From Fasciola hepatica (lineage: Eukaryota; Platyhelminthes; Trematoda; Plagiorchiida; Fasciolidae), in NCBI GenBank assembly GCA_948099385.1, contig CANUEZ040000024.1, positions 27,687,001-27,751,000 of the forward strand: 64,000 nt of DNA, in the 5' to 3' direction. Every line of letters starts with the position of its first letter. Within the stretch, counting starts at the first letter, position 1. Below the pieces are notes generated by a model that was not told the origin of the DNA, did no database searches, and saw only the letters and a list, made by a program, of their open reading frames with translations. Position numbers and translations under genes: made by a program. Shown here piece after piece: positions 33,020 to 45,428 of the stretch.

Positions 33020-33411
33020 TACTTCCAGATGATCAATACTGACGGTATCTCAGACATCATTTTCGATTTCTATTCCCTACGATCTCTCCTGACGCACGAT
33101 TCTGACATTGCTGTTTGTTCGGTAGCATTCGTTTGGCTGAACTCAAAAGGCACGAGGTTTCCACCGACCTTGCTTTTGACACACTTAGGATTTTTGCTGA
33201 CAGTATGAGCTCGGTTCGCTATCAGCTCCGCTGTTGCGCTGGTTTGCTCGTGTCGGTACCATTTCGGTGTCACGATAGACAGAATACATTATCACATCTG
33301 TCTACCGTCTCGGTCTTCTCTTTTCATTCGGTCCAGGGGGTTTCATTGTTGGTTCACATCGAGACCCGACAGAAGACACGTTTCGAGGTCATTAGCCGAA
33401 CGTCTTCTATA
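33020..33411 (+). repeat. Diverged solo LTR related to the gypsy element
   Basis: Its reverse complement aligns along almost the whole 420-bp LTR at 17872-18291. Shared landmarks in order are CCTATAG, ACGTGTCT, AGAGAAGAC, TACAGATG versus TAGACAGATG, TGTATTCT, TATCGTG versus ATCGTGAC, GGAAACCTCG and GATCGTAG. Similarity is clear but far from identity, and no gag or pol lies on either side. It is therefore an old solo LTR left by recombination, inserted in the opposite orientation to the full-length element. Confidence 0.75.
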
Positions 33412-33419
33412 GGCCCTAC

Positions 33420-35740
33420 CAATGACAAAAAATGCTTGATGTAATGGGAGTTTAACACCATAGCAACGAACAAATCATGAGTGCATGTACTTATGCCATT
33501 GGGACTGTAAGCGGGACGAATGGACAAGCAACTTGGGAGAGCACTGGGTTATGTCATGTTCGACTGCAGTTGCTAGGGCGTCAACAGCAGCAGAATTATG
33601 GTCAAAATCTCATCGGGGAATCGTAGGGGTGTACCGAACACCAAACCAGCGGGACAAAAGTCGAATTCTTTCTTTGGGCTGAATGATAGCTGGCGAGAGA
33701 AGCCTCTGGTTATCTCTGAAATCGTTCCACTAGTCCACTGGATTAGGAGTGATACTCAGTATTGCGAATATGTTGGAATCCAAGCACAGAAGTATAATCA
33801 CGGTGGCGTTGGTACTGAAACTGTGCTTCGGTCCGCGGTGGTTTTAGAGGGAATAACGAAAAGAAATCCATTGCTGTGGAAGCGCTTTCGTAATTTTTTC
33901 TCTGAGTACGTCAACTTTGGAGACAGCCATGGGCCAACGATCGACACATATGAGGAAGAAACGGTATCCACCAGGCGGTGGAAATAGATCAACAATATAT
34001 AAGCTGGTACGGGAAAACGTGCGTTGCTGGTGTGTATTTGACGGGGGGGGGGGGAGGGGGTGGGTGGGTAGAGGAAAGTACATGACGATGAGTCTCGCTC
34101 CGCTGAAGGTATGCAGGTTTTAGCCCAAACATGCATATCGGAATAAGCTTTTTGGAGCACTGTTGGACATCGGTAACTTTGGGGATCAAAAGTTAAATTC
34201 ATCCCAGTACTTATCACACATGCTGCTCCTGCGGAGCAGCTACCGTTCTGATAGAAGGCCCGTTACAAACACCTATTTAAAAGGATGCGCAATCCAAGTT
34301 CTAGACACAAACAAAGGAGTGAGATTTATTATTTCGGTCTCAACAAAGAGCCGCTAGTGCTGAAACAGGAAAAACAAAATAGCATCAGCCTGAACTAAAA
34401 GATAAAGCCTGTTTGATTCTGGGGAACTAAATGGTTCGAAAAGTATGCGTGGATGGCCTACTGCCTTTGCTACTTCAGGTATTAATATTCTAGTTTTTCA
34501 TAAAATTGTTACGACTCCTTTGTGGTATGCTCGTTGAACATACTGTTGGTCATGCATGGCGGCCTATGGGATTGGATGAAAATCGACTAAACGATGGAGC
34601 TGGTTACCTTATGATACAACCGATCCAACTGGGACGCGACTCCACTGAACGCGCTTGGGCGCTTTTTAGAGATAAATTCTGCTTGTCTAGTCACGAATAT
34701 GCTTCGTCCTTGCGCTTTCGGACGCGTTATTGATTTATTACAGGAATGATGTGGTAGGGTTCGCGAACATTACGTGGTCCTAAGCCCCGTATCGAAAACA
34801 ACAGCGCTAATGTCGTTCTGGAGTGGGTCTAAATGATGTGTTTTCTTGTCTGCTTCATGGTGCCTAGTTTCGGATCCGTGACTCAATATCCCGCAATTAT
34901 GACCGCACAAATCCGAGTCCGTTGTTTTAGTGGTCCTAATCCTACTCAAACCAGTGAATTTACCCTGAGATCCCCACAGACTGTGCATGAGATTGATCTG
35001 AAAGACTCAAACATGAGCCTGACATACTGCAGACATCAAGTTAGAGATATACTATACTGTAACAGAATGAATGCAAGTCGTCTTTGACCAGATGAAACAG
35101 CTGCACTGGAATGTTCAAATATGACTCAAACCATAAATCGTGGTTATATTTAAAGAAATATTCACCACCAGAATTCCAACCTCCGCAAAAGCTTTTTAAA
35201 GGAGTGGTATCGAGAACTATATTTTGAGAAGTCTACGGACTCATCCCCACAGGTGGATCGGTAAACTTAAGGAAGCTGCTTAGTTTAGTTTACAGCCTCG
35301 GATGACCTCGTAATTCTGAACGGGATAAATAAGCCGTGGATTCAGTGAGAAAAAATATCTCTTCGCCGCATTTTGCTTGCACCAACAAGAGTTCAATCCA
35401 AACTATCGGGTTTACTCCTCAGCTGCTAGTCTTGTCACAACATTTGGAATATTCAGCCTTTGTATCCCAGTGGGGGACTATAAGCAATCATCCATTCACC
35501 CTTATCTCCAGGATCACTTATTTACACTTCTTTTCTAAGTCCTCTGTTGATCTTCATTTGATCTTTAATCAGACGCAGGAACTGCAGACAATACGCAATG
35601 CATCAGATGATTTCCCGTCATACGTAGCACGTGTCCCAGCCGGCAGAATTTTCTCAGTTCCATCCACGATAACAAGCAATCTGATGATAAACAAACGCCT
35701 CGCTGTTTATACTCCTTTCGTCCCATTTCACCCTTGCTGT
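33420..35740. other. No supported gene; includes a short poly-G tract
   Basis: Frames up to 140 codons (35336-35758 plus; 33798-34217 minus), mostly overlapping and motif-free. A G-rich run lies at 34043-34060. The 75-codon frame at 34506-34733 precedes an acceptor-like TTTATTACAGG but resembles no known protein. Confidence 0.4.
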
Positions 35741-35744
35741 AGTT

Positions 35745-35860
35745 TCACACCCGTCTGATTTCAAGTTGTGTCAAACAAAACATGGTACAACCCGGGAGTC
35801 AGATTCCATGATTTTTTTGCAGGCGCAATACTGCCACGTTGTCCAGGCTCTTGCTAGATT
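35745..35860 (+). repeat. Dispersed repeat, copy 1
   Basis: About 115 bp aligns in direct orientation with 49360-49490. Shared blocks include CCGTCTGATTTCA, AAACAAAACAT, GTACAA and GGCGCAATACTGCCA. The family is unknown. Confidence 0.65.
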
Positions 35861-35869
35861 TCACAGGCA

Positions 35870-37390
35870 ATGGTGGCCGAAAACCTATAGTCAGTGACTA
35901 ACTTCCACAAACAACTTACAAGATTCAATCGTACTTCAGAGTTAAACTGCAGCACAATAAATGCAACCTTCCATTTTTAGTGCGATTTCACAAGCGCTTC
36001 AGGTCGGTATTTGCTTGACGAGCCATGGATGTGTATTTAGTACCTGTAAGATTCTACCATTATTCGTAATACTGCTCCCATGGAATGGGATTTGACCTAC
36101 TCTAGAAGTTCGAAATAACCAAATCCACTCATGGCACATCAACTTAAGATTTGAAGCTGTGAAGCCTATGACTAACAGTCACCGCTTGAGTCTGTCAAAT
36201 GCGTTTTTGTGCCTGATATGTAGATTCGGACACGCTAACACTGTCGGGACACTCCAAGTCTTACAAATGGACATTGTTCGACCATTCCGTCGACAGAAAT
36301 TTTATTTTTTTTCTCCTTCGGTAATGACATAGTTGAAAAGGAACAATGAGATAAAGAAAGCCTAATTAAGACAAATTCTGGTTTCGAATGTACTAGTCAG
36401 TTCGCCATATAATCTACCAGCAGTCTGCAGTTACAGCGACTAGTAGGTGCAGCATTTCAAAGGAAGGAGGTGAGTCAGTGAATCAAATCAAACGCTCACT
36501 GGAAGTCGAGGAAGACTATGATCGTGAGACGACGCACTATGTCGAAACGCTGAAACTGAAGTTTGGAATTGGCGTATCGGTAATTCTTGAGGCAGATTTG
36601 CCTCTGCTTATGGAGACTGATATGATCATTGTAACCATTGTCAACCAGAATGAAAATCGGCAGTTTTCTATTCAAGAATTCTGACACCAACCGAGACGAC
36701 GCTCCATAGTGGAAAAGAATTCTGTGTCATAGTATAGGCGTTAAGATAATCTCCTTGGAAGTTAGTCTAAACTAGTGACTAGTAAACGATCTCTTGCATT
36801 TAAATTTAAAAACAAACCCGGAAGAAAAGTTTAAAACGAGAAAATTTAGTGCTGGCAAACCAAACTCTCCTGCTTCCGGTATTATGACCGAAATGCTCCT
36901 TCGTGCGTGTTGTGTTGTGGCTATCAACTTCGTATTTGAATGTACTAAATGACTTCCTTTACCACTCGGACGCTATTCTACTACATTTTTACCCGACTTC
37001 TTTCATCTTCCCTGAAGGAAATGACGACCATGACCTCCTGATGCCGCGTTTGTGCAGAAAAAAGCCGATGCTTCCAAACCCCTTGATTGACCCGACATGG
37101 AATTCAACGGTAGTGACTTGCTGTCCTTGTACTAAATAAAAATCATTTGGTGCTTACGACTTTCACCAACTCTGAGCTATCAAGATGTTATTGCCAACGA
37201 TAATAACCTGTTTTTAACATTTGACCGCACTCTTCGGTGCCCCCTCCCCCATTCACCCAAACCGAGGATCCCTCAATTCCGCAAAGCTAAGATTTCTCCC
37301 TAGCAAGCGCATTTCAAACAGTTAGACAAACCACGAACTAACGACCAAACCAAACGGATAAACGGCGTTGTGATATCATGATTAAAGTCT
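35870..37390. other. No supported gene
   Basis: Frames up to 78 codons without domain features. Unassigned. Confidence 0.5.
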
Positions 37391-37399
37391 TGAGGGCTA

Positions 37400-40300
37400 A
37401 ACGTGTCACTTCCGGTCGAAAGACCTAGTTCCAGTAGTAACAAACGAAACAACTCGCGAGGGAATGTCGCGCCATAACTCGAAAGGTGTATCAGAAACCC
37501 CGCTCAAGGGTTGGCTAATATATTCAGACCAACAAGCTACGACGGTTCATCCAGTCATCGAAAAACGACCCGTCGCACTACAGGACTGCAATCCGAGTCA
37601 TACTCAAGTGGTCCCCTCAGAAGATTGTTTCACTCGGCCTGTCGAGGTTGTACTGACCGGGATCAGAGCTGTATGCTGCCGGGCGCGGCCGCAGACCGTG
37701 GATAGGGGCGCGGTCGCGAAACCAGTGGTTGGTCGTGAATAAAGCGGACCTAGGCTCACTGAATAAGCAGCCATGGACGAGCGGCAGCAGTGCCCGAGAA
37801 CGGTTTGGGTCTTCGCTTGGCTGGCTAAAGTACCACATAAGTCTGTTGAGTGCACTGTGACGTGGTGCATGCGGCCCGCCACTAAATAAGGCCGTTTCCC
37901 TTGGGTTTGTATAGGCTAGATGTGCATCTTCGAAAAAAGGGCCGGACTAGATTGCCGAATATCCCAGAAGCTCCGAACGGTGCTGGGGACACCATCTCAT
38001 ATCACAATTCCCAAGACTCTAGATTACTGTGAAACTACGTGTTATGATCATGATATGGCGGCCCCGGTAAACGATGCACCTCGTGTCCCAGCGGTCAGGG
38101 TAACAAGACAGTGATCTGGAATTTTCTACTGTAGAAAACAGACAGCCTGTTAGAATGGGAGAGCGCTACTGGACGTAAGTAGCCAAAGTATTACAATGCG
38201 AAAGCTGAAAGATTACCTCGTATATATCGCCTGCCTTTCGGAAGTTCGACTAACCAGCTCCAACATTTGGTGTGTCAAAGTTCTGGGAGTGGAGAGTTCA
38301 TTGACTGTATCACAGTGAGCCCACAGACAACTCCAAATATGGCGTGGCATTCCTTCTGACTTCTTGGTAGCCGGTTATTCGAGGTTGACTCTGGCAAGCT
38401 CCAACGGCTCTCCCAGAACCTGTCGGTGACTGCCATCTATGCACCGATAAATGTGGCTGAAGGCGAAACAAAAGTGACTTCTACAATATCTAATGATCGT
38501 GTCAGAAAGTGACACACTCTCTGTCCCCAAAGGCTGGAATGCATAAAAACCATCCCAGATAAGCCCATTCGCCAAGTTCTACAAGAATTTGGACTTGGTT
38601 AACGTTTTGAGAATGGGAATCGCTTGGTGTATTTGGCCTACGTTAACAAACTAGCCAGGTGCAACACGGGCTTCTCACACCTTAAAAACACTTGTTGACC
38701 TGGTACTCAGACGACGGTTGCACAGCGTACCAAACAGACCATATTCTAGTACAGTCCCGCTGGGTTTCACTTGTGGACTACCGACCGTGCCGCGGTGCAG
38801 TAACGGGGAACACGAGTGGTACAGGTACGTGTGCGCTTCAAAACCCCTCTGTCCGCATGCCTTACAGTCTTGCAGCCGAGCCGAATCAATGCCGCAGCTC
38901 CGGAAATTCCAGAAAAGCGCAACGCGTTATCGAACACAATCGCAACCAAGCCGGCTACTGCGCCCAACGTGCAAAAGAACGGCTCTTTCGTGGAAGAACA
39001 ATGGAAGGTGATCAAGTCGGTTGTCGAAATGACTGCTTGGAAGTAACTAGGGAAAATTGGGAAACGTCTACGAGACTGAATCTCCGCGACCACTTTGCAA
39101 CCGTCAGCCAAGACACAGGAAGCACCGAACCCCGCAAATTACGAGGCCCCGCTCGGTTTGTCAACCGAACTCCGGATAGCACCATGGACTTACCACCCCC
39201 TCCACTCTCCCCATGACTGTAAAGATGCACGACGCCAACTGCGAGCCACCAAGTATGACAGAAATTGACAGGGTCTTCAACCAGCCGATGAACAGAAAAG
39301 CTTCTGGAAGAAACTGCCCAGTCAGAAGTGTACAAAACCTGTCTGTCATCAGTAATCGACAAGTCCCATGTGCTATTGCGCTCTATATAGGAAGGTGAGA
39401 CATTTCCGAAGGACTGGGGTGCGTCTATTCTGTTGCCCGTTCCTGAGAAAGGAAACCAGTCTGTGCAACAACTACTGGGTGATCAGCCTGACTGACGTCG
39501 CCGCAAAGATTTTCTGCGTACTATTACCTAACCTATTCTCTTCTACGAGAGACTCCCACATTCAGTCAGAGGTTGTGTGGGCCAAATCTTCCTACTGCAT
39601 CGAGCACTGGAACACCGCTACAAGCCCCAGAAGCCAACAGTGGCCTGCCTCATCAATTTCAGTACTGCCTTTGGTTCCATCAAACGTGAATGCCTATGAG
39701 GTATACTAGAATACGACGGCATTCCTACCAAACTCTCAAGGATCTTGAGAGCTTACTGTGCCTCTACAAGCGCATGTGCTCGAATGTATGGCGAAGAACC
39801 TGGATTTGCAATTAATGCCGGAAGTGGACAGAGCTGTCCTCTTTCCCCGGGTTTGTTCAAATATGCAGTCGGCCGGGCAATGAAGAGCCTTGGCTGATTT
39901 CCCTGGTGTCCGAGCCCAACAGTGCAAATCTCGGACTTAGAGTCTGTGGACAATATTGTCACGCTCAGAAATCCTCTTGCCACATCTCATTCAGTCCTCG
40001 CCCAACTTGATTGCTTTGCGAAGTCAGTTTTGAGGAAGAGGTTTTTTCAACTTGCACTGGATCACTAGTTCAGCAGTTATTCATCAGTGATCAAGTGATT
40101 GAGCGCCATCCTTCAGATATCTAAGGTCAAGTCTGCTTCCGAATGGCTAGGCGAAGTACTATCTAAGATCGACGAAGCACGGAGAGCGTTTCTCCAACTC
40201 CAAGATGTCGCGGATACGGAGTGACATCAGCCTGTGAACTAAGATTCAAGTATTTTGTGCCGCTAGCCGACCAGTGTTCACACACGGGTGCCAAACCTGG

Positions 40301-40760
40301 TCACTAAAAATAACGGGAGGCTGGAAATGTTGGACCACTGGTACCTGCGCCGAATTCTTGGTACAAGCAGGTAAGGAATAAGGACGCGATGCTACGCCTC
40401 GCCCGCAGTGGTTCGATCCTTTACTCCAGCGAGCCGACACAGAACCGTCCAGACAAACACTGCTCTGTACCGTGTACGAATGGCCCGTTGCCTTTGAGAT
40501 CAACTGAAAACGTGATTGAGCACCTCCGAGAAAGAAATGGAACGTATAAGACTACAAATGGTCTATGGCCCACGAGACTGGAAGAAAAACCGAGTTGCTG
40601 ATCGCGCACCCAACCGCTGTGCATGATTGGCGATATCCACGAGGTCGACTTATCCTCTAACAAGAGACAGTAGTGTGAACGTAACTGTCTCATTGCCAAA
40701 ATTGCCATTCGCGATGAAGAAGACATGAATCCCAGTAACAATTCTGCACTCTGAAATTGT
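37400..40760 (+). pseudogene. Near full-length but decayed RTE-like non-LTR element
   Basis: Plus-strand element readable by switching frames. The 5' leader (37760-37910) is also found at 50820-51010. An endonuclease trace runs from about 38340, with the C-terminal endonuclease block TDHILVQSRW near 38730. A linker containing KAQRVIEHN follows. The RT blocks are NNYWVISLTDVAAKIFCVLL near 39470, then INFSTAFGSIKRECL near 39660 (motif A, Asp replaced by Asn). GSGQSCPLSPGLFKYAVG near 39830 corresponds to GVRQGCALSP. ISDLESVDNIVTL near 39930 is a YADD-type block reduced to VDN. The C-terminus near 40290-40370 has LDHWYLRRIL. Stops and frame changes are frequent, so it is inactive and older than the RTE copies at 43.7 and 53.4 kb. 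Confidence 0.8.
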
Positions 40761-40769
40761 GCACTACCT

Positions 40770-42090
40770 AGTCATTGGAGAAAATCAAAACCCGTCTAGA
40801 CCTTCCAGAACATCAGCGGATAGATAAGCAACGCCAAACGGTGGGACAGTATGCCACGTGAAGCAAAGAAGCCTGATTCTACAAATCATGAAATCGCGAG
40901 CGGAATCCGCCCAATCACTAACTCAAAGGCCATATTGGTACTTGCTGCATTAAAATTTTCGTCGCACTCTCTAGAATGCGTCTACGCACCTTCAATGAGA
41001 AACACTCAGCCAGCGAATAAGGACGTCTGATACGGTGAACTATTTTCATCTAATTATTATTTGCAGCAGCTGACATCTAAATGGGTTTTTTCCAGCTGGG
41101 TGGAGCGAACTGTATGGTCCGCCTCTTCAATTTGTCCAAATGCCTGTGACACCAATGCAATACGAACTGGTCTGTATGGCTTTTTCTCATGGGAACAACC
41201 GGATGGATACAGACAGGGTATACGAACACTAGGCAGAACACTGAACTTCGTTTAACCTTTAACCACTGAACTTGAAAGTCCTAATTCAACTCCTAACAGG
41301 GAGTAAACCATTCAACATATAACGTTGGGTCATGGCGCACACAAGTCACCGCACCACGTCAGAGGGCAATGTATGACGGAATCCATGTGAGGATAGCTCG
41401 CCCATTGCACAGAACCGACGGCCAGACAGTAGCGAACACAAGCACGTTAACCACACACATCGCAACCCAACATGGCGAAACTCTGCATTGCATCACGGTG
41501 AAGTCGCAAAACCAACCGTTAGACAACTTCTAGCGTCAGTAGACTAATCCAAGAATTCAAAATGTCAATCCGTGATTTATTAGTAAGTCAAACACAATCA
41601 CCTAGAAGTTTTATAAATTTTCTACACTTGCCGATAGCTCAAAATCCACTGAAAAGCATCTTCGTAGGTAAACTCGGATGCACGGGGACGGTAAGCGAAA
41701 GACTGGATGGCTACCAGCTCTGGAGCGGAATAACAAAAAATGATCAATCACTCTATTGTGTATTCATAAAACTCAGTTGTAACGCACAAAACAATCCAAC
41801 ATATCTAGTTCAAACGGAAGCAACTTAACGAACACAATAAGTGATGTTATACGGGCAATCGCACCGGCAAAGAGACAAACTAAGATTGACTTTACAGCGG
41901 GGAAAATTTCGCACAAGTGGCGCAAGTAGGCTCAGTGAAAGCCAACTAAGAATAGAAAAAAATCAAAAATAGGACTCCACGAAGCGATGTAACCGAACTA
42001 TATATATGTACACTACCGAAAACTCATGATTTCGGTGAAGAATGAACTATCATTTCGGAACAAGAACCGGTCCACCCGACAAGAGCTTCA
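40770..42090. other. No supported gene; possible 3' UTR of the 42-kb exon
   Basis: Lies downstream of the minus-strand stop codon at 42093. An AATAAA on the minus strand at 41576-41581, about 510 bp past that stop, is a candidate polyadenylation signal. An 88-codon plus frame at 41562-41828 has no motif. Confidence 0.4.
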
Positions 42091-42092
42091 CA

Positions 42093-42682
42093 TCAATGGG
42101 AACTATTGACGACCACTTGTGGTCTATGAAGATACTTGTGAGGGATGGGACGGTTCAAAAACTTTGAAGCGACGGGGAAATCGGTTGGATTTGAAATTTG
42201 TGAATCGGCTTCCGTAACAGGACATACGGCTGACACATCATGAACAGGAGTAAGCATAAGCACATCAGGGAAGTGGTTCAACGGCTTGAGCGACGGATTA
42301 CCGTCAGAGTAAACACAACCGTGATAACTTTCTTGGGGGCTTTGCCAACAGGCTTCGCTTGGTAATGGAGGCGACTGGTCGCCTGTAGAGAAGCTTTCGT
42401 CATGACTTTCGTCTTCAGGCGACACATTCAAAGCTCTTCCGCCCTCAATTTGCTCGATAGCCATTACCAAATGCTCTAATCTCGCTGAAGTACTGCTCCC
42501 ACTTTCGGGAAGCGGTGACGTTGGAGAAACCGAAACACTACCGATAAAAGAATTCGAAGGAGAAGTCTGATGAGTATCAGCACTTGTCGGAGAACAGTGA
42601 AGGAAATCTTGACGATTGATTTCAGGAGGTACAATCACATCTGCACGCCTTCGCCGAGAACGGACACCAGTGGTACGTTTCC
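42093..42682 (-). CDS. Probable terminal coding exon (inferred 3' part of TFAP4-like gene)
   Basis: A long minus-strand frame outside any recognised transposon, ending in TGA at 42093. It opens just after a good acceptor, a pyrimidine-rich run ending CCCCTATAG (AG at 42683-42684). The exon starts with GG in phase 1, exactly complementary to the phase left by the TFAP4 bHLH exon that ends at 60104. The translation begins with a very basic cluster (VRSRRRRADV) and is then rich in Ser, Pro, Glu and Asp, with no compact domain, as in the disordered C-termini of transcription factors. The upstream ATG lies inside the acceptor region and is probably not used. Joining to TFAP4 across about 17.4 kb is inference; the exon may belong to another gene. 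Confidence 0.55.
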
Positions 42683-42699
42683 CTATAGGGGGAGACAAA

Positions 42700-43025
42700 G
42701 AAAATTTAAGTAGCAGTTTTAATTTACTAAAAACGACAGAATCAATGAGAGTCCTGTTACGATAGCACCAATAAATGATTAATTATTCTTACCAGCCCAT
42801 CTCAAAAAAAAATTTCGAAAATCTTATTATGCGGATTCAGACAAGTACATCCATGCCCGAAGTTAATGAAATTCTATCTAGTCAGTTCAGATATTACTTG
42901 GTATTTGATCGGCAACCCTGAGTGTCTAACCCCGAACCAATGAACTTTTGATGGTAGACAGACATACTACCGTCCGACAATACTACGCCTGACCCGGTAG
43001 CGTTTCATCAGAACTGCCTTTAACA
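42700..43025. other. No supported gene
   Basis: Inferred intron sequence next to the 42-kb acceptor. Nothing recognised. Confidence 0.5.
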
Positions 43026-43048
43026 ACCTTTATTTTATGATATTGATA

Positions 43049-43360
43049 GTAAGTAGTATGTTAACGTGTGGACAAAATTTCCCCGGAAGAACACGACCGG
43101 TTTCGCAGTTCTTGCCGCTCATCAGGTATGCATACCCGGTACTCCTCTGCCCACTCGTCTTCGTACTTGCACACTCCGATGTTGAATGTTCGCTGGAATC
43201 GAATTTGAATCGTCTAGAGTGTGAATGGATACTCTTCATCGAAGGGTCCACAAATGAATCACAACTGTGATTTCTCATAGTTATTCGTGTCTGGGTCACT
43301 GCTAACCCAACGAACAACGAGGCTGCATGTGTAAGTAGTATGTTAACGTGTGGACAAAAT
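43049..43360 (-). repeat. Hammerhead-bearing repeat unit with 30-bp direct terminal copies (Penelope/retrozyme-like)
   Basis: The 30-bp block GTAAGTAGTATGTTAACGTG plus TGGACAAAAT occurs at 43049-43078 and again at 43331-43360, a 282-bp period. The space between carries a complete hammerhead on the minus strand (43089-43131). This is one unit plus the start of the next in a tandem array, as in the long terminal repeats of Penelope-like elements or in retrozymes, both of which carry hammerheads in animals. A partial second copy lies at 52076-52278. No Penelope-type RT or GIY-YIG endonuclease is visible nearby, so the element type is inference. A 136-codon minus frame crosses the unit; I do not consider it a gene. 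Confidence 0.75.
43089..43131 (-). ncRNA. Hammerhead ribozyme, second family
   Basis: On the minus strand: stem I GCATAC (43126-43131) and core CTGATGA (43119-43125). Stem II GCGG (43115-43118) pairs with CTGC (43105-43108) around loop CAAGAA, with one G-U pair. GAA is at 43102-43104. A loopless 3-bp stem III ACC/GGT (43096-43101) follows, then cleavage-site C43095. The stem I return strand GTGTTC (43089-43094) gives pairs C-G, A-U, U-G and A-U, one mismatch, then G-C. All core residues are kept. Stem II and stem III differ from the 6.3-kb ribozyme, so this is a separate family. Very short stem III is typical of Penelope-like and retrozyme hammerheads. Confidence 0.82.
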
Positions 43361-43725
43361 ATATATACATATATAACAAAGGCAGCTATGATGAACGCCA
43401 TCTTTTGTAATGAACTTGGTTGATAAACCGCCACAGGCAAGAAAATTGAAAGGTTTCGTCAAATTCGATGATAAAATTGTCTTTATTCTTTAAAATGGAA
43501 AATGAAAATCCTTCCGGTTCAGAAAGTTTAGATTACCTAACCAGCGCATAACCTGTTTTTGATGAGGTAATGTCTATCTGTACTGACTCACTTGTGGGTA
43601 GTATAGGGGGTCCATTGCGAGGGTGGGTCGAACAAACTGTTCGTTAAAGTAGCCCGCTCCAACCCTACAGACGATGCACCCAAGGGTGACATGGTGAGCC
43701 GTCGAACACCTGATTTACACATCAG

Positions 43726-43744
43726 TCATCATCATCATCATCAT
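43726..43744. repeat. (CAT)6 tract at RTE 3' end
   Basis: Simple repeat forming the 3' terminus of RTE copy 1. Copy 2 has a longer tract (53362-53385), so the tails were set independently. Confidence 0.95.
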
Positions 43745-43930
43745 CGTAAAGCGTTAAACAGTAGGGCAAGCTCCACTGACCACTGCCTTTCTCACCATCT
43801 TGCACGCTGAATTAGAAAGTATGAATATACAAGATGGATAGGGAGTGGACCTACATGGGTGGGAAAAGGAAAGAATGCCCTAGTAGCCAACACACAGAAT
43901 ACACAGTCTAACTGTACAAAACCACATCGA

Positions 43931-45219
43931 TCAGTCATTCTGATTTGATAGAAAGTGGCAAAACGATCGCCACTGCTCGCGGTTCGCAGCCATATCCTTC
44001 AGTGTCTCCAGCCAACTGGTAGACGGATCTTTTGGACCCCAACCACGAAGACGTGAAGCACCTACTTTTCCTAAGTCTACTGTACATTTACTCATTCCTC
44101 GCTGCCACGTTATCTGTTGACCTCCACGTGGTCTCTTCCACTCCTTAGGAGGAACATAGAACAAAACGCAATACGGTAGACGTGTGTTTGCCATACGTAA
44201 CCCGTGTCCCAACCAACGAAGTCTACTAAACCGGATACGCTGTGACAGAACGTTCTCCGAATTAGTACCCAATACTCGCTTTCTCACCTCATCGTTGCTT
44301 ACTCGGCTATTCCACCCAATCCTAGCGATACCATGTAAACATCGATGGTCGAAAACCTCAAGACGACGAATATCTTCAAAATGCAGACTCCAAGTTTCGC
44401 AACCATACAACAAAACTGAACGCACTGCAGCACACTATACACGGCCTTTCAACTTCCGTGAAATACCAGATCGACGCCACAAGTGCTTCAGTCCAGCGTA
44501 CGCCGCTCGAGCCTTGGATATACGCGTGCTCACCTCAACAACAGTGCTCCCATCCGTCGTCACGCTGCTGTTGAGGTAGATGAAGTGATCGACAACTGAC
44601 AGCACCTCCCCATCGAGCATCAAGCTCGGAATTGTTGACGTCCAGTCTTGTAACATCACCACTTCACACTATGAAGGTGCAAAGCGAATACCAAATGGGG
44701 CTACAGCACTTGAGAGTCTACCTAGTGCACGTTGAGCATGTTCCGTGGATTCGAACAAGCAGACAACGTCGTCTGTGTAATCTAGGTCACATAGCTTTCC
44801 ACTATTTCCTAGTTCGACGCCTACATCCTGAAGATTTTGCAACGCACTCTCCATGACGAAGTTGAACAGGAATGGAGACAAAGGACATCCCTGTCGAACA
44901 CCACTGGTCGTTTCGAACCGACCGGATAGTTCAGCATTGAGGATAACACTTTGTTACAGTCATTGCGTATTCCCTCCTTGAAAATGGGAACAATCAATGA
45001 CTCGCTCCATATTAACGGAATATGTTCCTCCTTCCAAATGTCACGGAGCAAAGCGGTAAGTGATTTTATCAAAACATTTCCACCCAGTTCGAAAAGAACT
45101 GGGGGAAGTTCGTCGGGACCTGCCGCTTTCCCCCGCCTTAGTAATCGAATACATGACCCCATTTCTACTTCCGATGGGGGCCCAAGTGATACCACCCAAG
45201 GAGTCACAGTTGTTGACAC
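43931..45219 (-). pseudogene. RT remnant and C-terminal region, RTE copy 1
   Basis: Downstream of the endonuclease, the finger segment is present (RRGKAAGPDELPPVLFEL, 45080-45140) and continues to FKEGIRNDCN. After that the RT core is missing: the FLD-AFDS motif A, retained in the older fragment at 56.9-57.1 kb, is absent. In another frame the sequence resumes at TTSGVRQGCPLSPFLFNFVM near 44890, then LCDLDYTDDVVCLF, the YADD block reading YTDD. The last part (43931-44425) has SVLLYGCETWSLHFEDIRRL and RLRWLGHGLRM, standard RTE C-terminal blocks, ending NQND. With motif A deleted, no RT activity is possible. The layout is identical to 53572-54896. Confidence 0.88.
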
Positions 45220-45428
45220 AGAAGTAACTACACCAGAGTGCGGCCAGCTAAACTGTTCCTTGAAGTACTCGGCCCAACGGTCAAGCCTTTACTGTTTGTT
45301 ATGGATGGGTTCTCCATTTCTATCCCAAATCGTTCCACTGACCTGGATGCGCCGTCCACCGGTGTCACGAATAAGTTTGAACAGTCTTTGACTGTTACCT
45401 GAAGCAGCTGCTATTTCCATTTCTTCGG

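Noticed and set aside
33798..34217. 139-codon minus ORF with a proline run
   Set aside because: The proline run comes from the poly-G tract on the plus strand, and other frames across it are also open. No domain.
42992..43020. CTGATGA on the minus strand near 43005
   Set aside because: It is followed directly by AACG, with no stem II and no GAA. Not a ribozyme.
43030..43440. 136-codon minus frame across the hammerhead unit
   Set aside because: It is open in only part of the family (the 52-kb copy is truncated) and crosses the direct repeats and ribozyme, so a coding role is unlikely.
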